From NCBI GenBank assembly GCA_013076295.1, contig RQOL01000905.1:1-64000 (forward strand): a stretch of 64,000 nucleotides of DNA, written 5' to 3'. The notes beneath the pieces are model-generated. The model was not told the origin of the DNA and made no database searches. It was given only the letters and a program-made list of their open reading frames with translations. Position 1 is the first letter of the stretch. Each line of letters opens with the position of its first letter. The position numbers and the translations under genes were made by a program. Origin of the DNA: Sanderia malayensis. Its lineage: Eukaryota > Cnidaria > Scyphozoa > Semaeostomeae > Pelagiidae. Below, piece by piece: positions 12,101 through 24,900 of this stretch.

Positions 12101-15100
12101 AATTCCTGCATTCAAGATACGTCAAGATATTAATTTGTTATAAGTAAGGCAAGACAGGGTAAAAGAAGATAGTTACTATAATTGTCAAAAACTGCAAAAT
12201 ATATACAGTAAAAACCCGCATATAAGAACCTACAAATCTTGCATCAGCCCTATGTTCTAACACAATCGCCATTGTTCCTCTATTGTATTGTGTAGAAATA
12301 TCGTCCTGGATCCATTGGTTCCTATATGAGAGTTTTTTACTCTATAATATATGTGGTACCTAATGAGTTAAGAAAGTCGAAATGTTTTTTATTGTCGGAC
12401 TGAGAACATGTTGTCTTGGATGCAATTCTTCTAATATCCATATGTAATGCATTCTCTTGGATCTTCCAGAATAAACAGATCTCGAAGCTCATTCTTGGCA
12501 AAATATCTAAAATAAAACACATAAAATCTCAGCCTGAGACTTTGTATAATTTTATCGATAATTACCAATGAAACAAGAGAAAATATACTGAAACATAGAA
12601 GAATATAAATTACCTGTATGGATCCTTCGAGGCACCAGTTGCTTGATTTGAAATTGACATTTTGAATATTTGCTTTCTGTATATCTTTTCCTCAATGCTT
12701 CCACACGTGATGAGCCGGTAAACAATCACATCTTTACGTTGGCCGATTCGATAAGCTCTGGGATAAAACCATTACTTGCATATAAATAAAGCTATAATGA
12801 AATCGAACTCGAAACCAAGTAATACGTAAAAAATAAAGTTTAAGCAGCACAATAAGAGATAAAAACTGCTTGCCTGTCAACAGCTTGAGCGTCACTACCA
12901 GGATTCCAGCTTGGGTCGACTAGAAATAAAAGTAAACAATGTAAATAACACGATTAAAAAAAGCGTTGGGAAAGAAGTAGAGCTTGTGGAAGTATAACAG
13001 AGTAGAAGAAGATCAAAGCTGGTAAAAGAACAATAGAGACATTACAAAAAGATTAGAGGTCGTGGACGAATAATAGAAACATTAGAAGAAGATTAGAGCT
13101 CGTAGAAGAACAATAGAGACATTACAAGAAGATTAGAGGTCGTGGACGAATAATAGAAACATTAGAAGAAGATTAGAGCTTGTCGAACAAGAATAGAGAC
13201 ATTACAAGAAGATTAGAGCTCGTGGAAGAATAGTGGAGACATTAGAAAAAGATTGAAGCTTATAGAAACAATAGAGACATTAGAAGAAGATTAGAGCTTG
13301 TCGAACAAGAATAGAGACATTACAAGAAGATTAGAGCTCGTGGAAGAATAGTGGAGACAATAGAAGATTAGAGATCATAAAAAATAAGAGATAGTGAAAA
13401 CGTTTTAGGGAAATAGAAGATTATGTAGAAGGAGATGGAGAGTTAAAATTTAAATAGAGCGTTAAAGAAGAATAAACAAATTATCTGAAAATAATAATAA
13501 AACAATATAAATTGATGACTTACATATGATGACTCTGTTTGCCCCAGTCAGATTCAAGCCGACAGCACCAACCTTATAGAATGCGAACAAAACATGTAAA
13601 AGCATCAAGAAGCATTAGCTAAAGATGAATAAATTTTGATAATTATAATAATTACATAATGATTCCAGGACTTGCCTGTGTAGTAAGAAGACAACAAGTA
13701 TAGCTTTGATCAGATTGGAAAGTGTTGATCAACTTTTGCCTTTCATCTGGGTTGGTAATTCGTCCATCGAATCTCATCACCTTTATATTCTAATCAGGAA
13801 ACATAATAAAAAATAGATCATCAAATATACTACACTTATAAATATTCCCTTTGCTAAGAGTACAACAAAAGAATACAGCAACAACATATATTGATGGTTT
13901 ACTCGATTAATTTTGAGTACCTCGTGGGTCAAAATCTTGTCAACAATATCCAACATTTTTCTTGACTGGCTGAATACCAAAATGCGATGTCCATTCTGCT
14001 TGAGATGTTTTACTAAGGCAAGTGTAAATTGAAGCTTGGATGATTCTTGTAATAATACATCTTCACTTTCCCTGAACAGCAGATGTATTTATTGTTAATA
14101 AACAAAATAATGATACAAGGTAATGTGAGAAAATTAGTAAATAAAATAATGAAATACATTTCGTGATTGAGCCCAAGTTGTTGACAAACATGCGATGATA
14201 AAAGTTTGGGATGGTCAGCAATTTTTTTCAACATGGTGAGATCAGCAAGGGGCGATCTTGTACTGCGCATTACCTACTCAATTAAAAGCAAATGAATTAT
14301 TAATAACTCAACTACTGGATATAAAGTTATGGTATATTATTAATACGAAAAGTGCCTTTTTACCTCTTTGACATTATCCAGCTGAAGGAAATTTTTATAA
14401 ATATCCAGCTGAATTTCAGTTAGAAAAAGCCAGATGATAATGTCACGTTTTTCTGTCATGTCAAAATCTTGCTTCTTACAACTGAGAAAGATAATAATGG
14501 AAAACTAATGAAATAACAAACAATTAGAATACCGTAAATCCTCGAATAAGCCCCACCCTAAAATATTTTTTGTGAAATAAGCCCTGGGGGCTTAATCAAG
14601 GACTTACAGTACAACATGCTACATCATGTATATGGTAGAAGATGAGAGATCAGTTCACAAACAACAAATAAATCAAACAGAACAATCAGAATTTGCAGAG
14701 AAAGATTAGAAAATTAGAACTTGCAGAAGACAATTAAAAGAGTTAGAAAAAAGCTATTGTTTGCTGAAGAAAATTATAAGAGCTAGAAATTGACTAGAGC
14801 TAGCAGGAATAACAAAAGCCGTAACAGATCGTCAAAAGTCAATGCATTAGAGTAAGTAGATACACTAATTACATACACATTGTCAACTTCATTGGCATTA
14901 CAATCAGGCTCATCATCTTCTTTAACATTGCCAAAAACCTCCTTCTTGGTTCTTTGCAGAAAAAATGGCTTGATCATTCTTGTGAGTGTTGCTGATATTT
15001 GATTGCCCATTTTCTTTTCATAATCTGTCGCATCACGCTCTCTTGCCTTAACAAACACTCACAATATAATCATATTAACAATGTTGCAAATAAACAACAA

Positions 15101-17471
15101 AGCAGAATGACGAATCATGATTACCCTGACAATTGGAGTTTCAAATTCAGTTTTTAAACGTCTTTGAGGTTCCAAGTAGTCCACCTTTTGTGATGAAATC
15201 AACCAATGACCAAAGCTCCTAGAAGATTATCATAACACAGCGATATAGCAAATATACTACTGAAAATATCATAATACAATATATAATATAACATCGTATA
15301 TTTATCAAACAATGATATAAACAACACCATTAAGTTATTTTGAACTGGTGTTCCTGTTAGTATGAGATGATTTTTGGCTGGAATTGCTTTGGCACATTTT
15401 GTTGTCTTAGTTGGTTCTTGATCTTATGACCCTCATCCAGTATAATGTAATCCTAAAATTAAATAATAGTAATGGTTAATACTCAATCTGTCATTATTGG
15501 AATTTCTTTTGAAAAATTGAACCAAAAGGCAAGTAAGTATAATAACTAAAGTAGCAACCCAAATGAATGTTCTATCTTGCAGAGTTCCAAGCTTATCACA
15601 GTTTGAGACCAGCATGCCATATGATGTCATGACAATACCAGTTTTGTTTTGAATTTTCAATAATTCTTTGTCCCTTTTGTTTTTGGCTCCATGAAATTTT
15701 GCCAAACGAATCCCGGGTGCCCTGTTATTGACACAACAGATTTGCAATTAAGGATATTGCTGATTGCATGGATAATTGAATTGGATAAGTTATAATAATA
15801 ATAATAATAGTAATAACTGGGTCTTACCCACAGTTTCTACCGCCATATGTATTATATGGGCAGTTTGCTCAACTGTGAACTATTTACCTACAATTTTTTT
15901 ATACAAAAACTAAGATTTTTTAATAAAGTAGACTAAAAACTGACTAAAAAAATTTTTTACAAAATAAATTTCATTTCGGAAAAGTAAAATCAGATTGACT
16001 AAAAGCCTTTTTTCTGCTAAGGTAAATTACAAACTTTTTACAGGTTAACTATTTACATTATTATAAAAGTTAGTTAAATTTGTTGTCATGAGAAATGATT
16101 TTAAAGTGGATTTAAAAGCATCCTTCACTTCAATTAGTCGTATTTGAAGAGGTAAGTTATTCCAAACTTTAGGGCCCGCTCTGGAAATTGCTCGTTCACC
16201 ATGTTTGGAGTTGCAGATTGGTACCTCTAACATCATTGTTCGTTTGTTTAATATTTTAATTTTACTTTTTATGGCCGAAGGTGCGTTTCCCCAAACGCAA
16301 TTGTGTACGATCAGTGATATTTTGAAAGTTATTCTTTCTCGAACCTGCAACCAATGTAGCTGACAGAACAATGGGGAAAGAGGTACCCTGGCAAATTTCC
16401 TTATATTGCATACTATACGAGCAGCCGCATTTTGAACTGATTGGAGTTTTCTAATTGATTTTATGTTATGATTTTATTTTATGATTGATTGATTTTATGA
16501 TTTTAAGTTATAGTGATGGTAAATATATTACAATACCAGCTTTCAAATTCTTGACTCCAATTTGCTATCAATGATACTGGCATGACAATAAGAACATGTT
16601 TCACTTTCTCTGCATCAAACATACCAGTTAAAAAGGCAATGATCTGGATTGTTTTACCCAAACTAAACAAAACAAAGCAAAACAGAATAATTAAAAACCG
16701 GTTGAAGCTTATTCTCACTTGTTTTGGTTCTTTTCAATTTATTTTAATAATATCCTATTAAACAAAGTTTGAGTTTGTGAACTTGCATACCCCATGTCGT
16801 CACCTAAAATTCCACCTCTCTTTTGCATGAACAGATTCCACAGCCATTTCACACCTTCCTGCTGATGAACGTACAGCTTTCCCCACATATCTTTAAATAT
16901 TTTAAGTCCATCAATGCTTGTATACACATCATCACCATCTTTTTCATCATAATCATCAGAGTCGTCAAGAGCTTCAATAAATTTCTGTAAATAATATTAA
17001 AACTTAACAATAAACATTTAATGAATATGAAATGATCTTCAAAATGAAAAATACACTGGTCATAAGAATAGGAATTACACATTAGTATATACTTTTAACT
17101 TGATAATTTTCTGCTCCAGCTTTTTGGATTGGCTGAGGCCAAAAGCCCTTTCATAGCATACCAAGGCTTTTGAAAATTCATTTTCTTTTATCAGATTTTT
17201 TGCCTTGGCAATGTACTTGTAAAATTTTTCTGTAAAATATAAAAAGCTTAGAACAACACAAACAGAGGAGGAGGACAATCAAAAATGGTCCTGATTGATA
17301 ACAGAATTACTTGTAATACTTGCAAAGTTTACCAAAATAATATTATTAAATAACATTATTATTATGACAGAATAAACAACTGAGACTCGTTAGTCAACTT
17401 TTCTGCTAGTAATTATTCTCGTCTCGGACATATTCGTAAATAAATTTACCTTTTATTTCTTCTTTATCCAT
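9159..17471 (-). CDS. ERCC6L: ERCC6L/PICH-like SNF2 DNA translocase, with frame breaks
   Basis: About 21 exons, some 1,450 aa. Boundaries: 17450-17471, 17093-17229, 16791-16984, 16537-16662, 15559-15721, 15328-15452, 15125-15218, 14877-15046, 14364-14481, 14158-14273, 13921-14071, 13676-13789, 13524-13572, 12874-12919, 12614-12757, 12360-12506, ~12005-12105, 11675-11802, 11499-11551, 9511-11406, 9159-9409. PICH is an ATPase that resolves ultrafine anaphase bridges. Seen: N-terminal TPR ([20 protein letters not shown]), [10 protein letters not shown], Walker A GLGKT across an intron, [14 protein letters not shown], helicase C ([47 protein letters not shown]), a long acidic tail with three 126-aa repeats, and a C-terminal TPR-like segment. 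Single-base frame breaks occur near 15412, 15157, 12455, 9960 and 9825: assembly errors or pseudogenisation. Two introns use GC donors. Confidence 0.85.
10182..11303 (-). repeat. Three tandem 378-bp coding repeats in the ERCC6L-like acidic region
   Basis: Units at 10926-11303, 10548-10925 and 10182-10547 (last one slightly short) each encode 126 aa in the same frame with high identity. Every unit holds [25 protein letters not shown] and EDINLNTS. The P-I-V-I core next to acidic or Ser residues looks like a SUMO-interacting motif. Another, [11 protein letters not shown], lies just N-terminal. High identity implies recent duplication. Confidence 0.9.
12990..13385. repeat. Minisatellite, about 40-bp period, in an ERCC6L-like intron
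   Basis: About ten imperfect copies of a purine-rich unit such as agacattacaagaagattag followed by agctcgtggaagaataatag. Alternate copies resemble each other (rawer period near 80 bp). Diverged copies of the same motif appear at 14630-14800 in a later intron. There are no conserved palindromic repeats with unique spacers, so this is not a CRISPR array. Confidence 0.8.
15900..16450 (-). mobile_element. Non-LTR retrotransposon (LINE) 3' fragment inside an intron
   Basis: A 108-aa minus-strand frame at 16045-16371 reads [19 protein letters not shown] and later [17 protein letters not shown]. This is the conserved region just after the reverse transcriptase in CR1/L2/jockey-type LINEs (LHWLPVxxRIxFK...GPKLWNxLP). 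It is 5'-truncated, which is usual for LINEs, and sits in the 815-base intron between the ERCC6L-like exons ending at 16537 and starting at 15721. An AAT microsatellite lies at 15786-15812. Confidence 0.8.
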
Positions 17472-17852
17472 TTTTTATACGTTTTCTGCAGAACTGAACA
17501 CAAAATAACTTTCTCAGATCTGTCTCCATATCATATCAACTGATTATATTCCCATCCATCTTGCTTTGATTCGAAGAAGGGAAAACAGGCCTGGCCGTCC
17601 ACGATATTTTTTGGCGCCAAATCTTAAAAGTGCATGCTGGGATGGGCTGGAAAAATGCGCACGACATAAAATAATCCAAGGTCATTGAATAAATTCTGAT
17701 GAATGTGGAATAAATAATTGCTAGCATGTTAGATAATTAATTAATTACACTTTAGGATCTTCTGTGGACGCTGGTCTATACAACCACTATGTCTCTACTT
17801 CAGTTTGGTTTTTTTTTAATTTTGCTGTTTATGTCTTCTGTGTAGTCGAATT

Positions 17853-18326
17853 TTACAGGCTATGGCTTTTCCATAAACTGTCAAGCTCTTTTTCAAAATT
17901 TTGTACTGTTTTTGCATTCACTACTCTGTTTGGGAGGCTGTTCCAACTGTTTATCACTCTGTTGGTAAACGAGAATTTTCTTATGCTGGTTTTACAAAAC
18001 TTTTTCTGGAGTTTGAAATCATTTCCTCTCGTTGATGTTAAGTTCGCAAAGTCAGATATGTTTGTTGTTACTTTTGCATCATAGATTCCCGTCATAATCT
18101 TATACATTTCAATCATATCTCCACGTAGTCTTCTGTACTTCAAAGTTGGCATGCTCAATTTCTTTAATCTCTCCGTGTAATCTAGTCCCTTGAGTGAAGG
18201 AATTTGACGTGTGGCTCTTCTTTGTACGTTCTCCACTAGTTCCACATATTGTTTCTTATATGGTGACCATACCGCCTGGGCATATTCAAAGTTGGGTCGC
18301 ACTAATGCTTGCAATAGGTATTTCAA
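17853..18326 (-). mobile_element. CR1-like LINE reverse-transcriptase C-terminal fragment
   Basis: A 157-aa frame begins LLQALVRPNFEYAQAVWSPY and continues with VENVQRRATRQIPSL, DYTERLKKLSMPTLKYRRLR, GDMIEMYKIMTG and INSWNSLPNRVVNAKTVQNF. This is the typical C-terminus of CR1/jockey-clade LINE polymerases. The endonuclease and most of the polymerase are absent. 18330-18900 beyond it holds a weak 101-aa minus frame that I cannot assign. Confidence 0.88.
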
Positions 18327-18911
18327 ATTAATTGTGAATTGTGATAATTGTGAAATTGTTCAGGCCCCATAAGGTTGGAATTGGTAGATCGGTGAATCGA
18401 TTGAGGAAAGGGTCCTCTGGTTCAATTGTTGAAGTAATGGCGTCATTAATTCCAGAGACATTGTCACGCCCTCAGGGTAGCAAGTACTCTTTAGGCGAGC
18501 AGATAACCAGGTCAGAAAATACAACCGCTGGACTCTCATAATTTTCTGAACAATCGTTTGGTAACTAGATAACAAAGAAATACAAAATTCTAAAATACAA
18601 AATACAAAGGAGAGCTTCGAAGTTTCTAGACTAAATGGTATTAAACAATAGATACAGAATGTCAAGGCGTATATATTGGGAAATAAGATACTAGTAAATG
18701 CAAAATCGACGAGACGCTTAAATCAACGCAAAAGCTGAAACAGGAATGGCAAAAGAATACAATCGATAACAAGACAAAGATAAAAAAAATACGAAACATA
18801 CAACTTTACTGTAGTTTGATCAGATAAAAACATAAACCAACAACCAAAACCAACAATTTATAATTAACCTAATGATTATATAGTTTGATAATATATAGTT
18901 CGAATTTCGAC

Positions 18912-19719
18912 TTACAAAATCTGTTGTTTCCGACTCACAACGTTCTCGATGAGCTGACAGGATAAACCAAGAAAAACAGAAACGGCGACTAGTACTGAGT
19001 TCACCATCAACAAACGAACAAAAACGAAACGATAAACTTCGCGATATTTAACTGAGAGTGTGTTGCAGCCATTCCCAGCGAGGTCGAGGGGCTGAAGATG
19101 ACGTGTCATGTTTGCAGGAACAAATACCACTTCACACAAATTTTTCTCCATCAGGTGCAGATCTAATACCATTTTGTGTTGTTTGAGCTTTAAACACATC
19201 AAAAATCAAAGGGGCTCTTTGATTTGCTGCCAACTCATGCTCCGCTCTCTTTGCACTGATGAACGGAAAAATCACTTCTTCCAAAAGCTCAATGACTTTT
19301 TCCTCGTTACTCCAATGATTCTTCGTGTAACATTGTATTGAATCCTTCAGGATATTCTATTTCCTTTGGAAGACAGCACTCTGTTTTCCCTGATATATCA
19401 GCTGCATTGAAAGAAATATACCTGATTTCGTTACTGTGAACGTTCCTGTTATTGGCTTCTTTTTGCCCTTTCCGATGAGGGAAACACTTTTTGCTCCACA
19501 TTTGTGCAGTGTGTGACTTGGAGAGCAAACATATCATAACGGAGTCGGATCGAAATTAATGATGAGGTCATCAGGAATGTCTATACGCTGAAAGTTTAGC
19601 TTTATTTCGCTTATAATTCCAGGGGCGACAGGAATCTTTGACGTTGTGGCACATCTACGGGCCATCTTCTTTCCTTCCTTTAAAACTCCTTTAAAGTGGA
19701 TAATTAATTGCCAAACCAT
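18912..19719 (-). mobile_element. Decayed pogo/DDE_1-type transposase
   Basis: Three minus-strand frames in series match one transposase. 19534-19719 has IPDDLIINFDPTPL (family: IPxDLIxNxDxTP, first catalytic Asp). 19307-19537 has GKTECCLPKEIEYPEGFN (family: QGKTxRCLPKxxFPxxxN). 18912-19202 has VVFVPANMTRHLQPLDLAGN (family: VVFIPANxTxxLQPLDLxxN). Frameshifts separate them, so the protein is dead. I saw no terminal repeats. Confidence 0.72.
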
Positions 19720-20029
19720 ACCACAGAATATCCATGCTCATGCTCCAAACTATAATCTGGAAAAAAAGATACTAATGACACAACCCCCTTATAATTGCCA
19801 CACTTTTTCAATAAAAAAATTACTAAAATAAAACATACCAGTTATAAATGTAGAAGGGATTATTTCATTAACGCTATCCCAGATAACAACCATTTTGAGC
19901 AAACACGGATATGAACGTATTGATCATAGTTTGAAAATAATTGTAACTTAAAAGCTATTGAAAGGACAAGAAAATGTCAAATCAAACATAGATATTGTAA
20001 ATAAAGACAAACAAACAAAAATAGTTGAC

Positions 20030-20905
20030 ATACCTCTTTGCTTTCATTGATTTTGAAGCTGAGACCATTAATAAAGGTTGTGTGAGTTTGGTTGAATGAA
20101 CACTCATAAACCCAGATGCAATCACCATTACACATCAATGTCTTTCGTTGAATAATGCAAAATTTCTTTAGCTAAAAATGAAAAAAAAGTTATGTTTGCA
20201 CATTAACGGGTAACTTCTAGCCTGATTTAAGCAATATTTGAGTAAAACATTTAAAATTATTTGATTCTGATAGAAGTTTTGAACAAGAAAAATGATCAAT
20301 GAGCAAAATTGCATTTGCTGACAATAGTTGGATCAGATAGCAATCTCCAGTTGAAGTTAATTGCCAGAGAAGTAAAAATAAAAACATGATATCATAAAGA
20401 AGAGTATCTAAATATACAGAATAAGTGTTAATTTCAGTTACCACATTTGAATCTGATGAACTAGTGGTGTCACTATCCCCACTGTCTGCATCTTGAATAA
20501 TTTCTTCTGACTCAGACATATCACAAAAATAATCTATGCAAAATAATAACGTACAACACTATATAAAATTATTATAAATAGGATCCATAGTGATATAAAA
20601 ATTGAGACAATTTTAGTAAACAAATGCATATATACGGACCTTGATCATCTTCACTGGATAATGTCACCGCTGCTTACCACTGGCTTCCTTACATGTTCAA
20701 GTTCATATCCATGTGAACTCAATGCAGAAACACAACGCTTTTTCCTGGTACACCACGGTCTCTTTTTCCTTGAAGTAAGTTTCAGTGCATTTCCAAACGT
20801 CATTGACATTTCTGAAAACACTATACCTCTGTTCTGTGTAGTACCAAAATCGTGTGTTCGGTGTTCGACGAGTTTGAGTGTCTTGTTGGGTTTCAATCAC
20901 TGAAG
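20030..20905 (-). other. Possible exons of an unidentified gene or transposon
   Basis: Several short minus-strand frames have splice-like borders. 20443-20519 begins MSESEEIIQDADSGDSD, an acidic-Ser stretch followed by a GT donor. About 20037-20173 (KKFCIIQRKTLMCNGDCIW, then VYECSFNQTHTTF) is flanked by AG and GTATGT. 20690-20896 encodes a basic segment (KRPWCTRKKRCVSALSSHGY). I do not recognise the product. It could be the 5' part of the decayed pogo-type element at 18.9-19.7 kb, or a host gene broken by the gypsy insertion beside it. Confidence 0.3.
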
Positions 20906-21786
20906 TTCATTGTCAGATTCAGGAGTAAAATAAATGGTGGTTGGTCCATCAAGCTCGGGTCTGCACCTATGCAATGCGGCTATATTGGGTTGACTATCTC
21001 TTTTACTTTTATCGCCCATTACCTTTCAATATATCAATGTCATCCAATGTTAATGGCAACAGACTGAAATTTGCTTTGAGGGGAGATAAACAAATTCAAC
21101 TCACATATTCTCCACATCGTTGCCCCGGCTTGGTGTGTCTCATGAATCGTTGCGAATATACATTAGGATCCAAATTCGTGATGGTAGTGGGAGTGAGCGA
21201 AGAGTTGTGCCATAAACCAGTTGAGCTGGAGTAGCATCAAGATCAGGCTTGAATGTAGAGCGGATGCTGAGCAGAATCACTGGCAGTATTTCCGACCATA
21301 TTGAAGAATCCGCCTGTGCTTTCACCGATGCTTTCAGTTGCCTATGGAAGCATTCCACCATGCCATTTGCCGCAGGGTGATACGAAGTCGTGTGGATATG
21401 TTGGATGCCGCGTAGCCACATAAGCTGTTTGAAGAGTGATGATTCGAACTGAGAACCGCGATCTTTGGTAACCGTGGATGGAAGACCGAAATTGGAAATC
21501 CATTGAGAAACGAATGCACAAGCCACAGTTTCAGCCATGATGTTGAAAATTGGAACGGCTTAAGGCCAGCGAGTGAATCGGTCAACACATGTGAATAAAT
21601 AACGGTAAACTTTGGAAGTTGGCAGGGGTCCGACAATATTGATGTGCACGTGGTCAAAACGAGCGTCTGGAGCTGCAAAGGTGCCAAGTGGACTCACTGT
21701 GTGACGCTGGACTTTGGATCTCTGACGTTGAAGACAAGACCGTGTCCAGTTGCGGAGATCTTTCTGAATACTGGGCCAAACATATC
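20906..21786 (-). mobile_element. Gypsy-type retrotransposon, integrase (3') part
   Basis: The minus-strand frame upstream of 21538 shows WTRSCLQRQRSKVQRHTVSP, then ARFDHVHINIVGPLP and VYRYLFTCVDRFTRW. The 21140-21538 frame gives KDRGSQFESSLFKQL and TSYHPAANGMVECFHRQLK, with the second Asp and the Glu of the DDE integrase. This is the 3' half of the element whose 5' half resumes at 29778; the 8-kb transposon sits between, at the H2C2 zinc finger (R-Y-V-W). The frame breaks after about 21140, and no 3' LTR matching the putative 5' LTR near 32.2-32.5 kb is found, so the 3' end is truncated. Confidence 0.88.
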
Positions 21787-22009
21787 TATGGAGTCATGTA
21801 GTGGACAAATTGGGTGACTTTGTTTGATGGGATTGAAACACACTTAGTGGAATTGAAATGCATGATTAGTGGAACCGAAAAGCGTTTTGTGGCATTGAGT
21901 TCATTTAGTGGGAGGAGAAACAAGAAGTGATTGACAGGCATTTTAGTGGGTGAATTCACTTAGTGGGTGAACGCTCTGAGTGGGTGAATTCACTTAGTGG
22001 AAGAACTCT
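21787..22009 (+). repeat. Left 223-bp terminal inverted repeat
   Basis: Identical to the reverse complement of 29555-29777 over its whole length; homology stops at 22010. It contains repeated CACTTAGTGG and GTGAATTCAC blocks. Confidence 0.95.
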
Positions 22010-22113
22010 GTAAGCCTTTGATTGATAACACATTCTTGCACTGCACTGTGGGAAAGTTTCAGTAAAATCATTTTTCAACAAGACAAATTTTTAGGAGTTT
22101 AGCCAAGTAAGAC

Positions 22114-24900
22114 ATGGATCCTAAGGAAAATGAAAATGAAAAAGATGAACGACTGACTAGCTTGTTGCAATCAGCGATTGGTCGCATTGAAAGCCGAATT
22201 GAAAGGCTGGAAGAACATGCGTCTGTTTCGAGAAGTCAGAATGGCACTTCAAGTCCTTTTAGGCCCACTGTTTTTGGATATGATCGAGCAGCAAATCGTT
22301 TTGGGCCTCCTACAAGCACAGTCACAGGACCAAGACCCAGGTTTTTCCGGCCGCCAATGAGAACAGCTTCTGCGATATTGGCACAGCCACACATAACACA
22401 ACCTGTACAACGAACAGAAGCCATTGCAAATGATTTCAGGTTGGTGTTCAAAAATTTAAACTAATTCATTTTCCTAAACAAGGGGCTGTTCAATAATTAC
22501 GTCACGCTAAATTTGGGTTTTTAGAACCACCCTTCCCCCCTCGTCACGCTCCGTCACGCTTTCATGTGAGATCCCCTTGCGTGACGTCACTCTAGGCAGA
22601 GACAATATTATATTATTTATTATATTATCACTATTATTATATTATTTGGTGATGTCATGTGTACAGAAAGAAGAACATTTATATACAAATGAAAAATAAA
22701 TGAGTTGATCACTTCAAATCAACATCAAACCCACCATACGTAGATCACTTCAAGTTTTCCAAATTAGATGTCAGATAATCGAGGATTCATGGCTTAATAG
22801 TTTCAAAAATAGCCCAGTTTCTCTTATTTTCCTTCAATACTAAATTTTTTATATTTATTGAAAATGAAAATGTTTTCTATTCACAGAAAAGCTTTTCCTA
22901 GTATGGCTGGCGGTGGTAGGCGAGACGTATGTCCTCCCAAGAAAAGACAGAAAACGCAGTATGCCTTTGTAAAGCCGAGAGAAACATGGACACACGACTT
23001 TTGCTTGTTGTCATCCAAAAATGATTCGAAAACACCCACTCTCAGTCATTTGCTGGAACTGAAAGAAGCTGGCCTTGGAAAACGCCGAATTTCATTTGAC
23101 GATAAGCGTTCCAGTCATGGAAAAGTAAGGCAAGTGCTAGAAACAATTTATCCAAAGCTTAGAAGTCAAAATGGTGCGTTTGAGATGCTTCGTGGAGAGA
23201 GAGGTGGCGTTAAATGCAACATGAATTTAATTGAAATGTCACCTCAAGGATACACTGTTCCTCATTTGAAAGAATGTGTAAGCGCAAATACCGTCATATA
23301 CATCAGGCCTATGCAAGCAAACCTTTCTATGACGAAAGTTGTAACGAACGTAGATGATGCCATAAAGACCAACTGCAGAGGTTGTTTCAGGGAAATCCCT
23401 TTATCCATGATGAAAAAGCACATGGAGCAATGTACAGACACATACGAAGATACTGCTAAGATGTTTGAGCCACCATTTGAAGACTTTTCTGGCGCAATTG
23501 AAGAGAAAGGGGCTTGTGGCGAAGAATCTGTCTTTCCTGTTTTTGCAAGTGAAAATAACTGCTCTGAAACAAGCATCTGGAAGAACACTCTGTCTGAGAT
23601 GTTTATTCTTCACACTTCAGAGCAGATTGATATAGCATTACTTGGTGCATCGTCTATGGAAGAAGCTATCGACAATTTGATGAATTTAAGCCCAGAATCC
23701 CATTTGGAAAAAGCAAATCTAAATGCAAAAATATGCACGACAAGGAGAAAAGACCTTGCATCTTTATTGCAAACATTTCGAGAATCCCAATCCAGAGTAG
23801 GCTTGGAAGAGCTTTCTGTAGATAGAGAAAACATATGGTCAGATGCTCTTAAATTTTATAAAAGGAAAGTGTGTGGAGACCAATCCTTTTGCAAAGACTT
23901 GGATGTGTCTTTTAAAAATGAGGAAGGGTTGGATGGTGGCGCAGTTAAAGTAGAATTTTTTAATCTCGCTTGGGAGCAAGTCAATAAGCGTTTATTTGAG
24001 GGAAACTCTGCCAGTCAGGTGCCCATAAAGGACACAACAAAGCTATTTTTATTTCGTCTAACAGGATCTATGATGGTTCATACAATCATTCAAAATGGTC
24101 CTATAAAGGGTTTTCCAAGACTGAGTAAGTCAGTTGCTGCCTCAATGCTTGAAGAAAGTCCAGAGAAAATTGCTCAACATTTAAGCAAACACGATATACC
24201 TATGAATTCCGCCACAGAAAATCTGCACTTTTTGATAGAAGAATTGGACGATTGCAAGGACGAAAATGGTGTGCGGGCATTACTCGAGGAAAGCCCACGC
24301 TCCGATGCTTACTGGCAGATTATTAACGGGTCTTACTGGCCAATGCAGCAAGTAATTACAGTTGCAAATAAAAGTAGTTTAATTCAAGAATTAATCTACA
24401 ACGAAATAATAAGGTCACGATTTGAGGCAGTGAGAGAGCTCAAACAGGGTTTGGAAAGTTTGGGTTTTTTTGCGTTCATTTCAAAGCACCCAGACCAGTT
24501 CCTGAAGCTGCTCTGTGCAACAGAAGAATACTTTGGACCAGAAGAATTTAGATCCATGCTTTCCGAAAGCCATCCAAAGAGTTATGCAGAAGAACAAGCT
24601 AATACGTGGTTTCAGAGTTTTATTGACGATGGGAACGTGGCTGTCGCAGAAGATGACGACGAGTCTAGATTGAAAGCATTGCTTACATTCTGCACGGGAT
24701 GGCAAGTCCCTGAAGCTTGTTCATCAACTAAGAAAATAAAGATTGAGTTTCTACCAGACGACGATATGCATACACTTCCAACCACTTCTGCCTGTCTTTG
24801 GATTCTGAGATTACCAACAGTACATTCAACCATGCGTGGTTTCTTCCAGTCAATGACAACAGCATTAAAGTTTGCTCGTAACGGTTTTCCAAATGCATGA
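22114..24900 (+). CDS. HECT-type E3 ubiquitin ligase-like cargo protein (two exons)
   Basis: Exons 22114-22439 and 22887-24900 join in phase (AG|A, Arg109) to 779 aa. The intron is GT-AG, and its ATG at 22858 is not used. The product resembles the multicopy 'G2/M phase-specific E3 ubiquitin ligase-like' proteins of fish and cnidarians. The N-terminus is a short coiled coil plus a Pro-rich stretch. Residues 272-291 form a C-x2-C-x11-H-x3-C zinc-finger-like motif (NCRGC...HMEQC). The HECT region begins near residue 420, with EEGLDGGAVKVEFFNLAWEQ (family: ExGxDxGGxxxExF). The C-terminal TSACLWILRLPT places the thioester Cys at 745 (family: TCxNxLxLP, here C-L-W). The gene is fully open although the neighbouring integrase is broken. 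The intron holds a degraded insert (22484-22600, GTCACGC repeats). A role in transposition is not shown. Confidence 0.85.

Noticed and set aside
12990..13385. CRISPR-like array
   Set aside because: Repeats are tandem and imperfect with no unique spacers; animal intron minisatellite.
22858..22886. ATG at 22858 as start of the HECT protein
   Set aside because: It lies in the intron: 22440 is a GT donor and 22885-22886 an AG acceptor, and joining the exons keeps frame with the 22114 start.
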